In this document: positions 35,822-47,333 of the stretch, piece after piece | Layout of the letters: each line of letters starts with the position of its first letter | Position numbering within the stretch: position 1 is the first letter of the stretch | Origin: Cryphonectria parasitica EP155 | Taxonomy: Eukaryota; Ascomycota; Sordariomycetes; Diaporthales; Cryphonectriaceae | Length of the DNA: 64,000 bases | Direction: 5' to 3' | Assembly (NCBI RefSeq): GCF_011745365.1 | Contig: NW_024468911.1 | Location: 1,544,759-1,608,758 of the forward strand | The notes under the pieces: model-generated | Told to the model about the DNA's origin: nothing | The model's input: only the letters and a program-made list of their open reading frames with translations | Database searches by the model: none | Translations under genes and position numbers: made by a program

Positions 35822-37830
35822 TTACTCACGCCTGTTGTTCAATTGCCCCAGAGACTGCAAAGTCAGGTCTTGTATCTCGAGCAGAGCATCGTCTTGTTCT
35901 GCACTAAACACAGCTGTGCTGCCGCGCAGGGTCCTTTGGTTCAAGCGATGGATCGTGGGATACACAGTAAGAATGTGGCCTGGCTCGTGGCTGCTGATCT
36001 TGCTAGAAACTGACAGACCAGCAATGTACTTAGGCAACCAAGCTCTGCTTTGCGTCCCTAAACTGCACGAGAGCGCCGCATCAATGGAGACTATGACGAC
36101 ATTCACCTCTGCACGAGGCTCTGTGCCTGATTGTAAACTGCTCTTGAAGTTCTGAACGCTGGTCCTTGATGAAGCCCGACTGCTCTCAGGGTCGCAAACA
36201 TATCAGCCGGCTCGACCCGGCGCGTATAGCCTCTGATGGTCATGTTCTGCTTCCTGATTTTGGCTACTGGTGTCTTGGTCACCCTGTCCAAAAGATCAAC
36301 CGAGATGAAGCCTTTGGCATGTTGCGTCCATCGATTTTGGATAGTGACGGAATGGATTTCGAACTCTTTCCAGCCTCTCAGTCCGATGTTCCAACCATTC
36401 ACTGGCCGAAGCGCTGTAAAGATCTCAATGCCTTCTGAATTATCTGGGATGACGAGGGCTCTCATGATTTTAACAGTACGGAGACTGTAGCGGCAGGTAC
36501 CTCCAACAACTGCAGTAGCATGCCCGACAGCCTCAATAGCGATACAAAACAATGTCCGATTCAACAGCATGATCACGCATCCAGGGAACTTCGTCTGCCC
36601 GGAGAGTGTTTCTCTAGCATGGTGCCTCGCGGGCCGCGCCAGGAGCCAGGGCGTCAAGTAGATCATGGCGCGGTTCCCTCCTCTCGCGGATCGCCCGATT
36701 CCGTCTCGGCTCGAGCCAGTATCTGTTCTGGTGATTCCATGGATACGGTGGCAAATCGGTCAATATCCGGACAAGAGATCCTCCTCCACAAGGGAAGTTG
36801 ACTGCTTCCATATTCACAGGGCGCATAGCACGCAAGAGATTGGCTGCGAGAACCTATAGGCTCTCGCGTGCATTTTCGTTCTGTATGAGGCAGCCAAGAT
36901 ACAGAATTCGTAGGTCTTTGAAGACGGGCTGTGCGAGGGTCTGGTGAATGGGGACTCCAAGAGCAGTATGGGGGCCTATCTTGACTAAAATGTCGATGCT
37001 TGTCCCAGAGGGGTCTCCGTTCCCAAAAAGCATGTCCATCAAGGCATCAAGGAACTGGACAGGCTGTACCAGGCTTCTAACCCAGTGCATCGGATCCGCT
37101 AATTCTCCGGCGTCTGCTATACGGTCTCCGGTAACGGGAGATGATAATATGACCGCATCGAGAGAGTCTTCAGGTCTCTTATCTCCCAGTATATCATCCA
37201 ATGCTTGTCTGTAGGCATCGGCAATAGTATCTGTGTGAGGGCAAAAAAGGTTCCATTGCAGTGCGCTGAAGAGGAAAGAGAAAGGAAGAGAAACGCCACG
37301 AGGCCAGCTATCTGAGGCTATCAACAGATCTGGCTGTTGGCTGGCCCTCGCACAGCATCTATCTGGTGGGAGTGGTATGCCGTATCCACCTTCAGGCGCC
37401 TAGTGAGTATATAATCTGCCTGGGCCATCTGCTCAACCTCTACTATCGCTGCCACGTCGCCTGCAACAGTGACGCTTTCGGGGCTGTTGATACAGCCCAC
37501 GACAGCCTTCGCCTGGCATTTGAGCCTCTTAAAATACCCATTGGCCTTGTCGCGCCCCAGCCTGACGGCGATCATACCGCCACTACTACCCGCGTGGCTC
37601 ACAAGATCGATAGCGAGCATAGCTTGGTGGTAGGCTATAGCCATGGCCTCGCGATAGTCTATTGCTCCCACCGTATAAGCAGCAGCGATCTCCCCGCAAG
37701 AATGACTCGTTATACCAGATGCTAGACATACGAACAATGTTCCATTTCCGTTCTCCATCCTGATTCGCTTCCCTTGCAGTCGCAGAAATGAAGCATGACA
37801 GACAGATGGTTGGACACTGATGTTTTCGTG
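35822..37830 (-). pseudogene. Remnant of a type I polyketide synthase (AT and DH pieces)
   Basis: Fragment of a fungal iterative PKS. Read on the minus strand: acyltransferase pieces at about 37830-36854, with SHSCGEIAAAY (first Gly of GHSxG is Ser), VVGCINSPESVTVAGD, VDTAYHSH, then WVRSLVQPVQF and VKIGPHTALGVPI; the linker LTDLPPYPWNH..YW at about 36760; and dehydratase pieces at about 36666-35822 with FPGCVIML, LHQGPAF and LEIQDL. Frame changes at about 37320, 36610 and 36110 break it. The DH N-terminal stretch that should carry the catalytic His is missing at the second break. No ketosynthase lies upstream (another gene starts there) and no ER, KR or ACP downstream. It is therefore a truncated, dead copy. 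No other biosynthetic genes surround it. Confidence 0.85.
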
Positions 37831-38370
37831 ATGACTTTCTTAACACAGTGTTGCTGGATGACGGCAGCGAAGAGTTGGCTTAAGTTGTGGAGATTCTTTC
37901 CCCTGCAGATTTCTCCCTGGGTATCTGTAGTAGATGCCCAACATGTGTCGAAAATACAAATGTGTAATGGTGTATAAGGTGAGAAGAGCCGGCAGCGCCT
38001 TTCAATAAGCAATGTCTGGCTTTGTATGCAATCGAAATTTACCTACAAACTCTCTTGTCCACCTTCAGAATTGGAATAACTGGTTCACCTCCGTCACCAT
38101 ACACATTATGAAATGTCTAATGTAGTCTGGACGCCTGATGTCCTTTACAGGGACATAAACAACGCAACCGGGAATGGCTAGGACCAGACCAACGCCATCG
38201 CTAAGAGTGTAGGCAGATGGATAAAATCTGCATCAAATGAAAGAAAACAAATGTCCGTCCATAATGTGAAGTAGAGAAGACAAGAAGAAAAGATGAGAGA
38301 AGAGAGAAGAGAGAAGAAAAGGAGGAAGAGGGGGGGGGGGATGTTGGGGACCCAGACAGCGTGGGCTCGA

Positions 38371-40791
38371 TTACCAGCGTCGACTGCAAGGAGCATGTTA
38401 GTAAGGCGAGTTTCATGACACCATAAAATGAGTGAGGACTGTACCCACCTGAAAGCTTCGTTGACCTTAACCCTCTTCTTGAGCACTGGTTTCTGCACGA
38501 CGGCCTTCTTCGGCCGCTCTAGCCCAAGGAGTTCATACTCGAGATCTGACATGACCGAGTCCTCGTCACTGTCAGCGACGGGTTGGGTTGATGAACGTGA
38601 ACGTGAGTGGGACCGAGGTCTAGCATCTCGCGGCGACCGCAACCTGTCCCGTGATCGTTCACGATCATACCCTCTGTCCCAATCCCGTTCACGGCTTGTG
38701 TCGCGGTCACGAGCCTGTGCTGGTGGCGGTGGTGATGGACGACTACCACCACGCTCCTCTCGGTAGGGTCTCAACTTCTCAGCGGAGGGCCCCCTACGGT
38801 AGGAAGAGTCATGGCGCTGTGTCGAGTTGTAAGCACCTAGGCGGTCACTGCCTTGCAAACGGTATCCGCCAGGTGAGCGAGAGCGCCCTTCTCTGGAAAA
38901 TGGCCGATGAGGAGAGTCGATGCGGGAATCCCCTGGCTGCGATGCCCAGGAGTCTCGATCGAGGTCTTTACCCCAAAGTGATGGTCGAGGAGGAAGCCTC
39001 GACGAAGGACTGCGATCCTGGCCCTCTGAAAACCTTGATCGCTTTGTGTCCCGCCTGTCGTCGCTGGCCTCATCATACGGCCGTTTGTTATCCATTGACC
39101 TGGACATCGAATCAGTGTCCCGGTGCGGGAAGGGACTACGATAGTGATTGCGGGGCTTGATCGTGTCATCCAGAGTTGAATCAGAAGGTGCAGGGATGAT
39201 CTCCCTATCCTTGATCCATGCGGCTCTGTTTCTTCGGGAGCATTGATACGTGAAGTACTCGTGGTGGGAGCCCGGGAACTGGACAACTACCATACCACGC
39301 CGATATCTGAACACTGGGTCGCGCTTGAGTTCGGTCCAGTACTTTGTATCTCGTACAGAGGCGAGAAATGCGTCAGGATTATCCGGGTCGAAGAATGCAG
39401 TTCTGATGCATCTGGCGTCGTAAGCTGGTGGAATTGTCGGGTCATCGTTCCACTCGGCAGCGAGTGGTTTCCCTACCGGATCGGCTGGCTTGCTTTCTAT
39501 CTCGACGAATGCCTTCTCAAGGTCCCAGCGGAAGTCTTGTTCAGCTTGGTCTTCCTCGTCGTCAATTACGTCCTTTGTCACCGAGGGGGCTTCTGCGTCT
39601 GCCTCTGCTTTGGTCTCCTGCTTCTTGTCATCCTCAGCGACAGCGCGAGGCTTAGGGCTCTGTTTACGCGAGGATGATGGGGGGCGTTGAGACGACTTCT
39701 CACGGCGCTGCCCTCTTCCACGCTGGCGAGTGTCGTTATCGCGTCGGTGATTTTTGTTCTTGGAGCCCTTGTCTCGATCATTGCGTCGATCCCGGCGGTC
39801 CCTCTGTCGAGGATTGCCACGGCTGTTGGCATCTTGTGGCCAGCCAGAACTCTGTGGTGGAGGATATGGGTTGGTGTACGGGGCGGGATGGGGATAGTTG
39901 GGCGCATGAGAAGGTGGAGGATACGCATTGGGTGGTAGAGGAGGTACAGGCGGCAGCGAGGCTCCATACCCAGTGGTGTAAATAGGTGGCGGTGGTATTG
40001 GAGGTGGTGGGCCTGAGTACGCAGGTGCAGGGGCTCCTGTATACACTGGCTGAGGCGGCGGATAGGTTGTAGAATAGGAATCTGTTGGGTACGGCCGACC
40101 AGGGGGATATGACCCATCAGAGACATATGAAGAGGGGGGAAGTGGAGGAGCTGGAGGAGGTGGAGGTGGTAGATAAGAGACTTGTGCATACTGGCCATAG
40201 ACGGCACCAGATACAGGGGGAGGAGGAGGAGGGGGAGGTAGAGACGTAGGGACAGGTGGTGGTGCATAGCCAGTGTTGGCTGGTGGATAGGGCGGAGGGT
40301 ATGGTGGCTGCGTCTGTCCTGGTGGTGGATAAGGTAGCGGAGGCTGTTGTCCATACGGGATCGGAGGCGGTGGAATTGTAGCCGGAGGGGGATAGGGCCC
40401 ACTGGTTCCCCATGCATTCGGCGGGGGCGGGACTGGAGGAAGGTGAGGCGGCACCGACGCGGGCGGAGGGCCGTATTTCGTCACGACCAGACCACCCTTG
40501 GCCTTCGAACTTTCGGAGCCACGGCCTCCGCTACCGTGTTTATTTTTTTCTGCGTGTCGTTGACGGAAGAGTCCAGCGCCGCTGAGAGAGCCAAAAGAAG
40601 AAAAAGGCATGTCAGCCAATGACCAGAGAATAAGCTGCTTTATACTGATAGGAACATTAGCCCAGAACTTACTATGGTTCCTTTCGTACCGGTTCAGGAC
40701 ACGCGTAAGCAAAGTGGTGCTGGCTGCCGCAGTTAAAGCAGCCCCCATCGTACTTTGGGGCGTCAAGCCCTGGAGCACGGTCTGTCATCAT
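38371..40791 (-). CDS. CCHC zinc-knuckle, proline-rich, RS-like protein (probable RNA-associated factor)
   Basis: Probable nuclear RNA-binding or pre-mRNA processing protein; role inferred from composition. Exons on the minus strand: 40791-40673, 40581-38449 and a 13-nt last exon 38383-38371; 754 aa, phases consistent. A zinc knuckle CX2CX4HX4C (CFNCGSQHHFAYAC) occupies residues 18-31 and is visible only when exon 1 is included. Residues about 75-285 are extremely Pro/Tyr/Gly-rich (PPPPP blocks), then a basic Arg/Lys/Asp stretch (about 290-370), a folded-looking segment at about 395-505 (FRWDLEKAFVEIE, ARCIRTAFFDPDNPDAF, YRRGMVVVQFPGSHHEYFTY), and an SR/RE-rich tail (about 540-720). The terminal microexon gives the ending SRRW. 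Without it a hydrophobic, implausible tail would be read. Confidence 0.8.
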
Positions 40792-43407
40792 GATGGGGAC
40801 ATCAAGGTAAAGAAATTATCTTGAGACGTAGACGGTGTCCCTTCATGACAAGGTCCTCGAGGCGAGGAGGGATAGTCAGGCCTGTATGATTTGGGCGCCG
40901 TACTCTGACTGACAACGGAGAGCCGTCTTGTTAATGCTGCTGGAAGACCAGGGCCGGTGAAGGAGTCGACGAACGGAAGATTAAAAGAAATATCGACGGC
41001 GATCAACAGTGTCACGGCAAGAAGACCCCAGCAATGTCAGCGTCTGCCGCACATGCAAACGGGGGGAACAGGGGTTTGGAGGTGGCACTGAACAGGCCCC
41101 GGGCTTGTCAAAATTGAGGAAAGGAACCAATGATGAGGGTGACGTGCTGAGGAGGGGAAAGCAACACAGCTTTTTGACAGGTGATGGACAAACGCAAGGC
41201 TAAAAGACGTCTCTTCCGAGTCTTGTGCGTGGTGCTTCCGATCCGGAGGACCAGTCTGCCCTGCCGCCGACCGCGCGCGCCGTGCCTCCTCCTCCGCCGC
41301 AGGACCAGCACCTCACCTCACCTCACCACAGAGGCCAGCGCAGGATCGCGCGCAGTCAATGAGGCCGATCTGACAGGTCTAGGAGGTGTGCCAGTGCTTT
41401 TGAGACATGCGCATGATGTGCAAGGAGGGATATCGTGGGACGTAGGCGGCGTCTTTGATGAGATGAAAAATCACAGGAATTGGGTCTGAGAGGGAAAGAC
41501 GGAGGGTGAGCCCGCCGCTTCAGGCCAACTGACCTGCACTGCAGGAGACTGGACTGCAAGACTGCAGGCGCAGCCTGCACCACCTGGGGCCGGCCCCCGC
41601 CCCAGTCTTGTTACGGTTAAAGCTCGGGCCGGCAACTCAATCGCATCTGGGAAGGCGCCCAGAGCTGACTGAGCAGTAGCAGGCAGGTGCTCTCTGACCG
41701 ATCTGACTTGGCTTTTGACTCTTGTCTCTGGCGCCAACTGTTGTACATCGTCAATGTTGTCAGACCAGCCAGCCCCCCCCCATTGTCTGCATATGGAGGG
41801 AATCTGAAGGTGGTGGGTGGGTGACCACGTCACGCCAGTGACAAACGACAAGGAAAGGTACATTGCAGGTCAGCGTCGAGCAGGCCGGCTCGTAAATCAC
41901 ACCCTGAGGAAATAATAATAGTAATACTTGTCTGCAGCAGAAGCTGCAGGACTGGGTAGTACGACGTCTGTGTGGGTGCCAGGCATTTCAACATTGTGGG
42001 TTTCTTTCTTTCTTTCTCTTTTTTTTTTTTTTTTTTGGGAGGGTGGTTTGTCCTCGTCTCCTTTGTTTTGTTATAAATGGAGGAGGCTCTCGCCATGCAT
42101 GTATGATATCTCATCGAGTATTGTGCTATTAGAGGCTCCGTCCACGCAGAGCCAACGCAACGCTCCACAAAGGAAGAAAGAAGGAAAGAAAGAAGACTGG
42201 CAAGACCAAGCATCCTGTGTCCAGATACGCCATTTGCAAGAAAACGGCCAGGCAGACCTGATGCGCAAGAGAATACCGGGGTATAGGACAAGGCTAAATA
42301 AAAGGCAGGCTCGCGACGAGGGAGCAGGGCGATCATCAGAGAGAAGTCAAGAAGGGGATGGGAAAACCAATCCCAAGCCGACAAGGTGTCGACTATTCCT
42401 CACAGATTGAAGAACATATGAAATCTACTGCACCAACAGTATAACCACGAAACGCCCCAGGATGAGCGAGCGAGCGGTAGGACGAGCAAGAAGAAAGTGT
42501 CCAACCTGGCGCCGGCTCCAGCAAGGACTGACTGTAATAACAGACCAGTTCTTGAGATCTGGACACACACGGGCGACGCTGCAGAGGAAAAAGCCCGACA
42601 GTGGTAGCGCTGGGGGGACAGAAAGGGGACTGACTGAGACGAGGGGACAGACCTAAGCAACGACAGAGACGGGTGAAGGATGAAAAGAAGAAAGGTTGAA
42701 AGAACGGCGAGAGATGCCAGGGAGCGGGACAAGTGGGCGAGGGCTTGCTTTTAAACCATCTGAGACGGGAGAGGGGGATGCACTAACAATTTTCACACAT
42801 CATTTTGTCAGTAGCACACAAGTACTATGTACACGCCAACATACCATAATAGTAGCTAGCCTATTGTAAAATGCTTGCCTCTTGTCTAACGGCTGCCCTC
42901 CCGACTTTGATCCGGATTACGGAGTAGCCCCAAAAGGACGTCAGCCAGCTCCTGTCAAGCATCTGTCCGTTGTGATTGGAAAGTTGGTGGTGGCATCTTG
43001 CCCCCTTCTATAGACAGACCCTGCCCTCCTCCCGGCCAATACTGTCCTTTCCCTACCACTCTTTTCTCTTTTGTCTGCCCAAGATGTCTTTTGGCATCGC
43101 TTGAAATTCCAACGCTTTCCGATGTGAGCCCGTCTCTACACAAACCCACATACGAACATGTTGGTTCTTCGGCCAACCACCTCCACCATCGCGTTCTCGT
43201 TTGCCGGGACAAAAAGAAGAAGAAGCCGCCCAAGAACCTCTCCTCTGCGTCCCACCAGCGACAGGACAACCCCTCCATAAGTCGGCATATCACCTCGAAA
43301 GCTTCGACTCTACTTGCTTCCCCGTGCGCCGCCATCGCTACCCGTCGCGCAGGGACAAGACAGGATATCGCCAGGAAAGGAAGAAAGCAAAAGGGAAGGG
43401 AGAAAAG
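40792..43407. other. Divergent intergenic region, zinc-knuckle gene to PPG1
   Basis: 2.6 kb without a supported gene. Features seen: a poly(T) run followed by G (about 42021-42040), a C run (about 41772-41780), and AAG-rich purine tracts around 42173-42200 and 43380-43407. Open frames of 60-200 codons on both strands overlap each other and show no family signature. Confidence 0.5.
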
Positions 43408-44570
43408 ATGCCAGGCCTGCCAGCTTCGGTCGACTTGGATGAGTGCATATCGCGCCTCTACAAGAAGGAGCTGCTCGCCGAGTCGGTCATCGAGGCGGTA
43501 TGCGCCAAGACCAAAGAGCTGCTCATGCGTGAGAGCAATGTCGTCCACGTGCGCGCGCCCGTCACTGTCGTCGGCGATATACACGGGCAGTTCTTTGACT
43601 TGATTGAGATATTCAAGATCGGAGGCTGGTGTCCCGATACCAACTACTTGTTTCTAGGTGCGTCCCCCCCCCCCCCGGGTGGTTGTTCCGCCTGCCGGCC
43701 ATCACCAGAAGATGGTTGTATGTATGCAATGCTGACGGGTCGCGGCGACCACAGGCGATTATGTAGACCGCGGCATGTTCAGCGTCGAGACCATTTCCCT
43801 TCTTGTCTGTTTGAAATTGAGATACCCCAACAGAGTGCATTTGATTCGCGGCAACCACGAGTCTCGCGGCGTCACCCAGTCCTACGGCTTCTACACAGAG
43901 TGCTCGCGCAAGTACGGCAATGCCAATGTCTGGCACTACTTTACCGACATGTTCGATTTCTTGACGCTTAGCGTTGTAATAAATGACCAGATCTTCTGCG
44001 TACACGGAGGTAAGCCGCCAGCCAGCCTCGCCCTCCCCCCTACCCTCCCCATCACAACAACCTCAAGCATGAGTTGTCCGCCAGCGCTAACAGGAGCTCT
44101 ACGGCACAGGCCTCTCCCCCTCCATCCACTCCATCGACCAGATCAAGATCATCGACCGCTTCCGCGAGATCCCTCACGAGGGGCCCATGGCCGACCTGGT
44201 CTGGTCCGACCCGGACTCGGAGCGCGACGAGTTCTCGCTCAGCCCACGAGGGGCAGGGTACACTTTTGGCGCCCAAGTGGTGCGCAAGTTCCTCGAGGTC
44301 AACTCGATGAATCATATCCTGCGCGCGCACCAGCTGTGCCAGGAGGGCTTCCAGGTGCTGTACGACGACAAGCTGAGCACGGTCTGGAGCGCGCCCAACT
44401 ACTGCTACCGGTGCGGCAACATGGCGAGCGTCCTGGAGGTGAGCGACACCGGCGAGCGCTTCTTCAATGTATTTGCTGCGGCGCCCGAGAACGACCTTCA
44501 TAAGGACCTGCAGCAGCAGGGCGTGGACAAGGGACCCGATGGAGGCTCATTGCCTGATTATTTCCTCTAG
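43408..44570 (+). CDS. PPG1: PP2A-like Ser/Thr phosphatase catalytic subunit Ppg1
   Basis: Metal-dependent phosphoprotein phosphatase; yeast Ppg1 acts in a STRIPAK-like (Far) complex and in glycogen control. Exons 43408-43657, 43755-44009 and 44110-44570; 321 aa. All PPP motifs are present: GDIHGQ, GDYVDRG (split across intron 1), RGNHESR, HGGLSPS (split across intron 2), the [17 protein letters not shown] block, and the C-terminal DYFL, whose leucine is the methylation site in PP2A-type enzymes. The N-terminus ([20 protein letters not shown]) and the [11 protein letters not shown] text fit Ppg1 better than Sit4 or PP2A. Start chosen as the first ATG giving this N-terminus, in a purine-rich context. 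Intron 1 carries a 13-nt C run right after the donor. Confidence 0.93.
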
Positions 44571-45358
44571 AGGCATCAAGCTCATTGGAGAAGGCGATTT
44601 ACGGAATGATGGGCCTGGGAAACCAGCCTGCAGGATTGCTCCTAGCTTCATCAAAGCCTGACAAAATTATCGTCAGGAGACAATACGAAAGAAGAACTGT
44701 GAAACCCGAACACGAGAGATACTTTGCATACATGACAACACCCCCAAGCCCAGTCCTCCCACCCTTGGACGGCTTTACGCCGCCCTCGTCGTCAGTAGCT
44801 TCGACTTCTTGGCCATATTCTGAGGCATCCCAGCGATATGACCTGCAGAGTATTGCGTCCAGCATGCTCCGGATCGATCCTATCAGGAGATCACGGCTGA
44901 GTGACGAGTAGATAATCGGCTTTGACGCCGTGCACGCTGGCCCTCTTGAGGAAGTTGGTCTGCTTCCGACTCAACCTCCAGCGCTAAGGCCGACTACTCC
45001 ATACATGCCGCCGTGATCGGCTAAGAAAGAGATCTTAGCAAACGCTTCTCGAGAGCATCCGCTAATACAGACGCCGTCAAGAATCGTGTCGATTTATGGC
45101 TCTCCTTTTAGCTCAGAGCAGCATTAAGGTTTAGGTCCTCCGTCGTCTGTCAGGAAATCCCTCGGTGACATACACTTCAACCAAATGATGGGAGCATGAG
45201 TAGTGGAGTGAACATTATCACATTATGAAGATTTCCCGTATCCTTCCCTTTCCAGACACTTTTTGGACCCCCCCCCCCCTCAGTGCAGCTGTGAAGCGGC
45301 TGAAGTAAAGCCTTCCCCATCGCGCCAGAACAAAGACATAAGACCATATGAAGTGTAT
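44571..45358. other. Intergenic region between convergent PPG1 and RhoGDI
   Basis: Holds both 3'UTRs. A frame right after the PPG1 stop (44585-44911) lacks an ATG at its head and resembles nothing. A 12-nt C run lies at 45268-45279. Confidence 0.5.
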
Positions 45359-47333
45359 CTACTCCCAATCCTTGGCAATATCGAACGACCACTCGAACGT
45401 CAGGTGTGTTTTCTTGTCATCATCGACGAACGACGAGACGGCGTTGTAGTGGCCGCGGGCGAGCATCCCGGAAGGGGCTTCCTCCTCGTTGACTTTGGAA
45501 ATTTGAAATCAGTATACTGTCTTGAAAGGCTTAAACTGAGAGGGGAAGCGGGGGTTGTGCTAGGAGCTGTGCTCAACATACACTTCTTGTTGTAGAGGGG
45601 GGTCTTATCAGTATTGGGAGCGTATGAGCCCTGTGTATCACAGTATCAGCAAGCCGTTCACGTAGACATATGTAACAACAAGGGTACTTACAATCATCTC
45701 GCTGTCCTTGGACACCCTGATGCCCTTGCGCTTGACAATCTGCACATAGTGGAGGCCACTGAGGACCTCGTGCTGGACCTTGAACGTGGCCGACATGGTG
45801 AATTTGGCGCCTTCCTTGATCTTGAAGGGCTTGTCCTTCAGAGTGTGCTCGGAGCCTGGTGAGCCCAGGTCGATGGTGATGGGCGGGCGGCCTGGCGAGT
45901 CCATGGTAAGGGAGTGAATAATGCAGACGCGCGGGTCATTCGGGTCGCTTAGGTCGTTGCCGCCGGTGAGACCAAGAGACTGCTTATAGCGCTGGAGTGA
46001 CTCGTCATTCTCATCTGAGAAGGCCCGGCGTGCGTGTTAGTATATGTTGACGTGCCTATATAGTCGGCCAATCTCTGAGTACTGAGGAAATGATGGGAAT
46101 TGGAAGAAGACGGCGGCTCGTGTGGGCCTAGCCCCGGGTACGCCCGAAGACGGGCGGCAATGGTGGAGTTTTGGGTCTCAGGGCCACGCTGCTAGCGATT
46201 TGACATTGTGACACTGCCGTTGTTGAGAAGGTTGACGAGAAGATTGGGCTGGGAGCTGATATTGACAAAGTGGGAGAAGGAAACTAATGCCACGTGATGG
46301 CACTTTGTGTAAACGGTCCAGTGTCCACTCAATCGGGATATAACATCGCCAGTACATAATGATATGCTTCAAAGATGATCATACAACCCCCAGGTTTTAT
46401 ACCCCAGCCAACGTCTCAGCAGTGCCAGAGGGGGAGAAAGTGCAAGAGCCAGTGCCATAGCCACCACTAGATCCGGGAGGGCGGTTTTTTGGCAGGGCCT
46501 CGTACAAGACCTGCTGTCCTCCGAGAAGGCGGGGGAGGGGGGGTCGTGAGGGGGAAGCTGCTGAGTCTCCCACTGGGAGTATTCCCACCAGGTTATAGGC
46601 GATTTCTCATGAAGAGTAGAAAGGAGAAGCTGACACCGATCGAAGGTTGTAATAGAGGATAGGGACAGGCTCATTGTGGGGTCATTCCATGGTTTAACGG
46701 GGAGGCGAGTGAGAGGAACGAGTACCGAGTACCTTCCTGCTGGAAGCGAGCCGTGTTGACAAATCCACAGCAAATGTCGATCATCTCACATGGGTGTGGT
46801 GGGATGAGACTGCTGAATAGCATCATGTGGGAGAAGTTCCCAGCAAGGCCACATTTTACTCCCGTAACAACAAATTTGTATACCACACCGCTCCTCTTAA
46901 ATTGGTGACCATCCAACCTGGAGTATACTTCGAGAAGCCCACGAGAGGGACAGCTATGGTACTGATCATTCCCTGAGACGGCTCCAGAAATAGAGCGTCT
47001 TCCGAGGCATATTCCTCATCCCATAGGAGGACTGGACAAGAAGGATATCTGGAGGGGACTGGAAGAGGGAGGGTATGGATCTGCAGACATGAAGCACTTG
47101 CTCCGTTCCTCTGCTGGCGAGGAAAGGCCTGAATTCAAGACAGAGAGAGGCCAGGTGGTGGGAGAGTCTTCGGGCATAAAAGTGAAGGCACCTGAAGGCA
47201 TCTGGGCGGAAGACGATGAGAGACAAACTGACATACCCATCTGTTGATACTCCGCTAGGCTTTGCTTGGGCTGAGACAGCTTGTAGCCCTGAGTCTCCTC
47301 GGGCATGGTGTCATCGTCATGGTGAGAGGCCAT
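45359..47333 (-). CDS. RDI1: Rho GDP-dissociation inhibitor (RhoGDI)
   Basis: Cytosolic chaperone that extracts prenylated Rho/Cdc42 GTPases from membranes and holds them in the GDP state. Exons on the minus strand: 47333-47237, 46014-45692, 45630-45582 and 45492-45359; 200 aa, normal. The N-terminal regulatory arm is acidic ([13 protein letters not shown]) and continues [19 protein letters not shown] across intron 1; the Ig-like prenyl-binding domain follows ([71 protein letters not shown]). Intron 1 is 1222 nt, very long for this genome. Intron 3 ends in AAG (CCAAAG|TC); no other acceptor restores the conserved [15 protein letters not shown] text. It partners the Rho1-PKC pathway, whose kinase is at 1.8 kb. 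Confidence 0.92.

Noticed and set aside
38178..38370. Hydrophobic C-terminal tail of the zinc-knuckle protein frame
   Set aside because: It is read only if the intron at 38384-38448 is ignored; splicing gives a short SRRW ending with consistent phase.
44585..44911. Plus-strand frame right after the PPG1 stop
   Set aside because: No ATG at its head and no similarity; most likely PPG1 3'UTR.
46369..46773. 134-codon frame inside the RhoGDI intron as a nested gene
   Set aside because: No recognisable domain and no splice or family support; treated as chance within the intron.
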